NCBI GenBank assembly: GCA_002503055.1
Contig: DAQX01000009.1
Coordinates: forward strand, 1-23,475
DNA length: 23,475 nt
Direction of reading: 5' to 3'
DNA from: Euryarchaeota archaeon UBA86
Lineage (GTDB): Archaea > Thermoplasmatota > Poseidoniia > Poseidoniales > Thalassarchaeaceae
Shown: in pieces, positions 23,185 to 23,475 of the stretch
Position numbering within the stretch: the stretch's first letter is position 1
Layout: the number at the start of each line of letters is the position of its first letter
Made by a program: the position numbers and the translations under genes
Notes under the pieces: generated by a model
What the model was told of the DNA's origin: nothing
Databases searched by the model: none
What the model saw: the letters and a program-made list of their open reading frames with translations, nothing else

Positions 23185-23475
23185 ATGTCGGATTACGAAT
23201 TCAAGTTGCCAGACATTGGCGAGGGTGTTGTCGAAGGAGAGGTGGTTCAATGGCACATTTCTGTAGGAGATTCAGTCTCAGAGGATGATCCAATTGTAGA
23301 TGTGATGACGGACAAAGCAACAGTCACGATTCCATCGCCCGTAAATGGAGTAATTACTTCTCTGAGTGGAGATGTGGGAGATATGGTGGCCGTAGGGTCC
23401 ACCCTAGTTGAATTTGGTTCAGCAGATGGAGTTGCTTCTGCCTCATCTGATCCGGAGCCTGAGCCGGAGCCTGAG
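23185..23475 (+). CDS. bkdB: 2-oxoacid dehydrogenase E2 (dihydrolipoyl acyltransferase), N-terminal part, truncated by window end
   Basis: Ninety-seven residues are visible, and the frame runs off the 3' edge. They form a complete lipoyl domain (about 3-78): KLPDIGEGVVEGEVVQW, then VMTDKATVTIPSP with Lys44 as the lipoylation site, then the closing strand. A Pro-Glu repeat linker (PEPEPEPE) begins at about residue 90, encoded by a 12-bp tandem repeat from 23455. The peripheral-subunit-binding and acyltransferase domains would follow outside. ATG 23185 follows the E1-beta stop directly, with GGTGA five bases upstream inside the E1-beta end. E2 passes the acyl group from E1 to CoA. The DKA form fits branched-chain E2. 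Lipoate for Lys44 would come from LipA in the same operon. Confidence 0.93.
   Translation, partial: MSDYEFKLPDIGEGVVEGEVVQWHISVGDSVSEDDPIVDVMTDKATVTIPSPVNGVITSLSGDVGDMVAVGSTLVEFGSADGVASASSDPEPEPEPE

Noticed and set aside
20943..23475. Pyruvate dehydrogenase E1/E2 rather than the branched-chain type
   Set aside because: The E1-alpha loop HSSSDD, the GRQMPVHY motif and C-terminal VYQEMP fit branched-chain E1-alpha better. A broad substrate range cannot be excluded.

Overview
The window looks like a euryarchaeal genome fragment, most probably from the marine planktonic Poseidoniales (Marine Group II) or a close relative in Thermoplasmatota. Four things suggest this. TATA-like boxes sit about 25-27 nt ahead of start codons that have no leader, while other genes use a GGTGA Shine-Dalgarno. 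There is an XPD/Rad3-type iron-sulfur helicase. Metabolic enzymes of bacterial type are mixed with archaeal information genes. There are also very large secreted proteins carrying calcium-binding TSP3 repeats. The lineage is inferred from gene content and no marker was searched.

Layout. 1-1667: the tail of an amino-acid ABC transporter ATPase converges on gdhA (NADP-type glutamate dehydrogenase), a nitrogen and glutamate pair. 1792-3652: an HD-domain phosphohydrolase (-) is divergent from a small regulator (+) that carries two ribbon-helix-helix units; a 22-bp-spaced direct repeat lies between them. 3653-3944: a 292-bp gap with four hairpins, unusual in a stretch where neighbouring genes overlap, and a candidate structured RNA. 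3945-6505: an XPD-like helicase, then a short unrecognised gene. 6502-18460: two secreted, membrane-anchored surface proteins on the minus strand. The 976-residue protein comes first. The 2981-residue protein follows and combines TSP3 repeats, a TgpA-like transglutaminase module whose catalytic His and Asp are replaced, a long run of Ig-like domains, one membrane helix and a cytoplasmic DUF4129-like domain. 18577-18662: tRNA-Leu(UAA) with an encoded CCA. 18663-19822: a pterin pair, a FolM/PTR1-like SDR whose catalytic Lys is replaced by Arg, followed by FolB. 19891 to the end: lipA with the E1-alpha, E1-beta and E2 (truncated by the window) genes of a branched-chain 2-oxoacid dehydrogenase.

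How the parts work together. LipA builds the lipoyl cofactor used by the lipoyl domain of the E2 encoded three genes downstream. The SDR and FolB probably act on the same reduced pterin. The two surface proteins share a strand and a type I topology, with a large ectodomain and a short cytoplasmic tail, so they are likely partners at the cell envelope. The surface-protein operon and the hairpin-rich gap are the least explained parts of the window.
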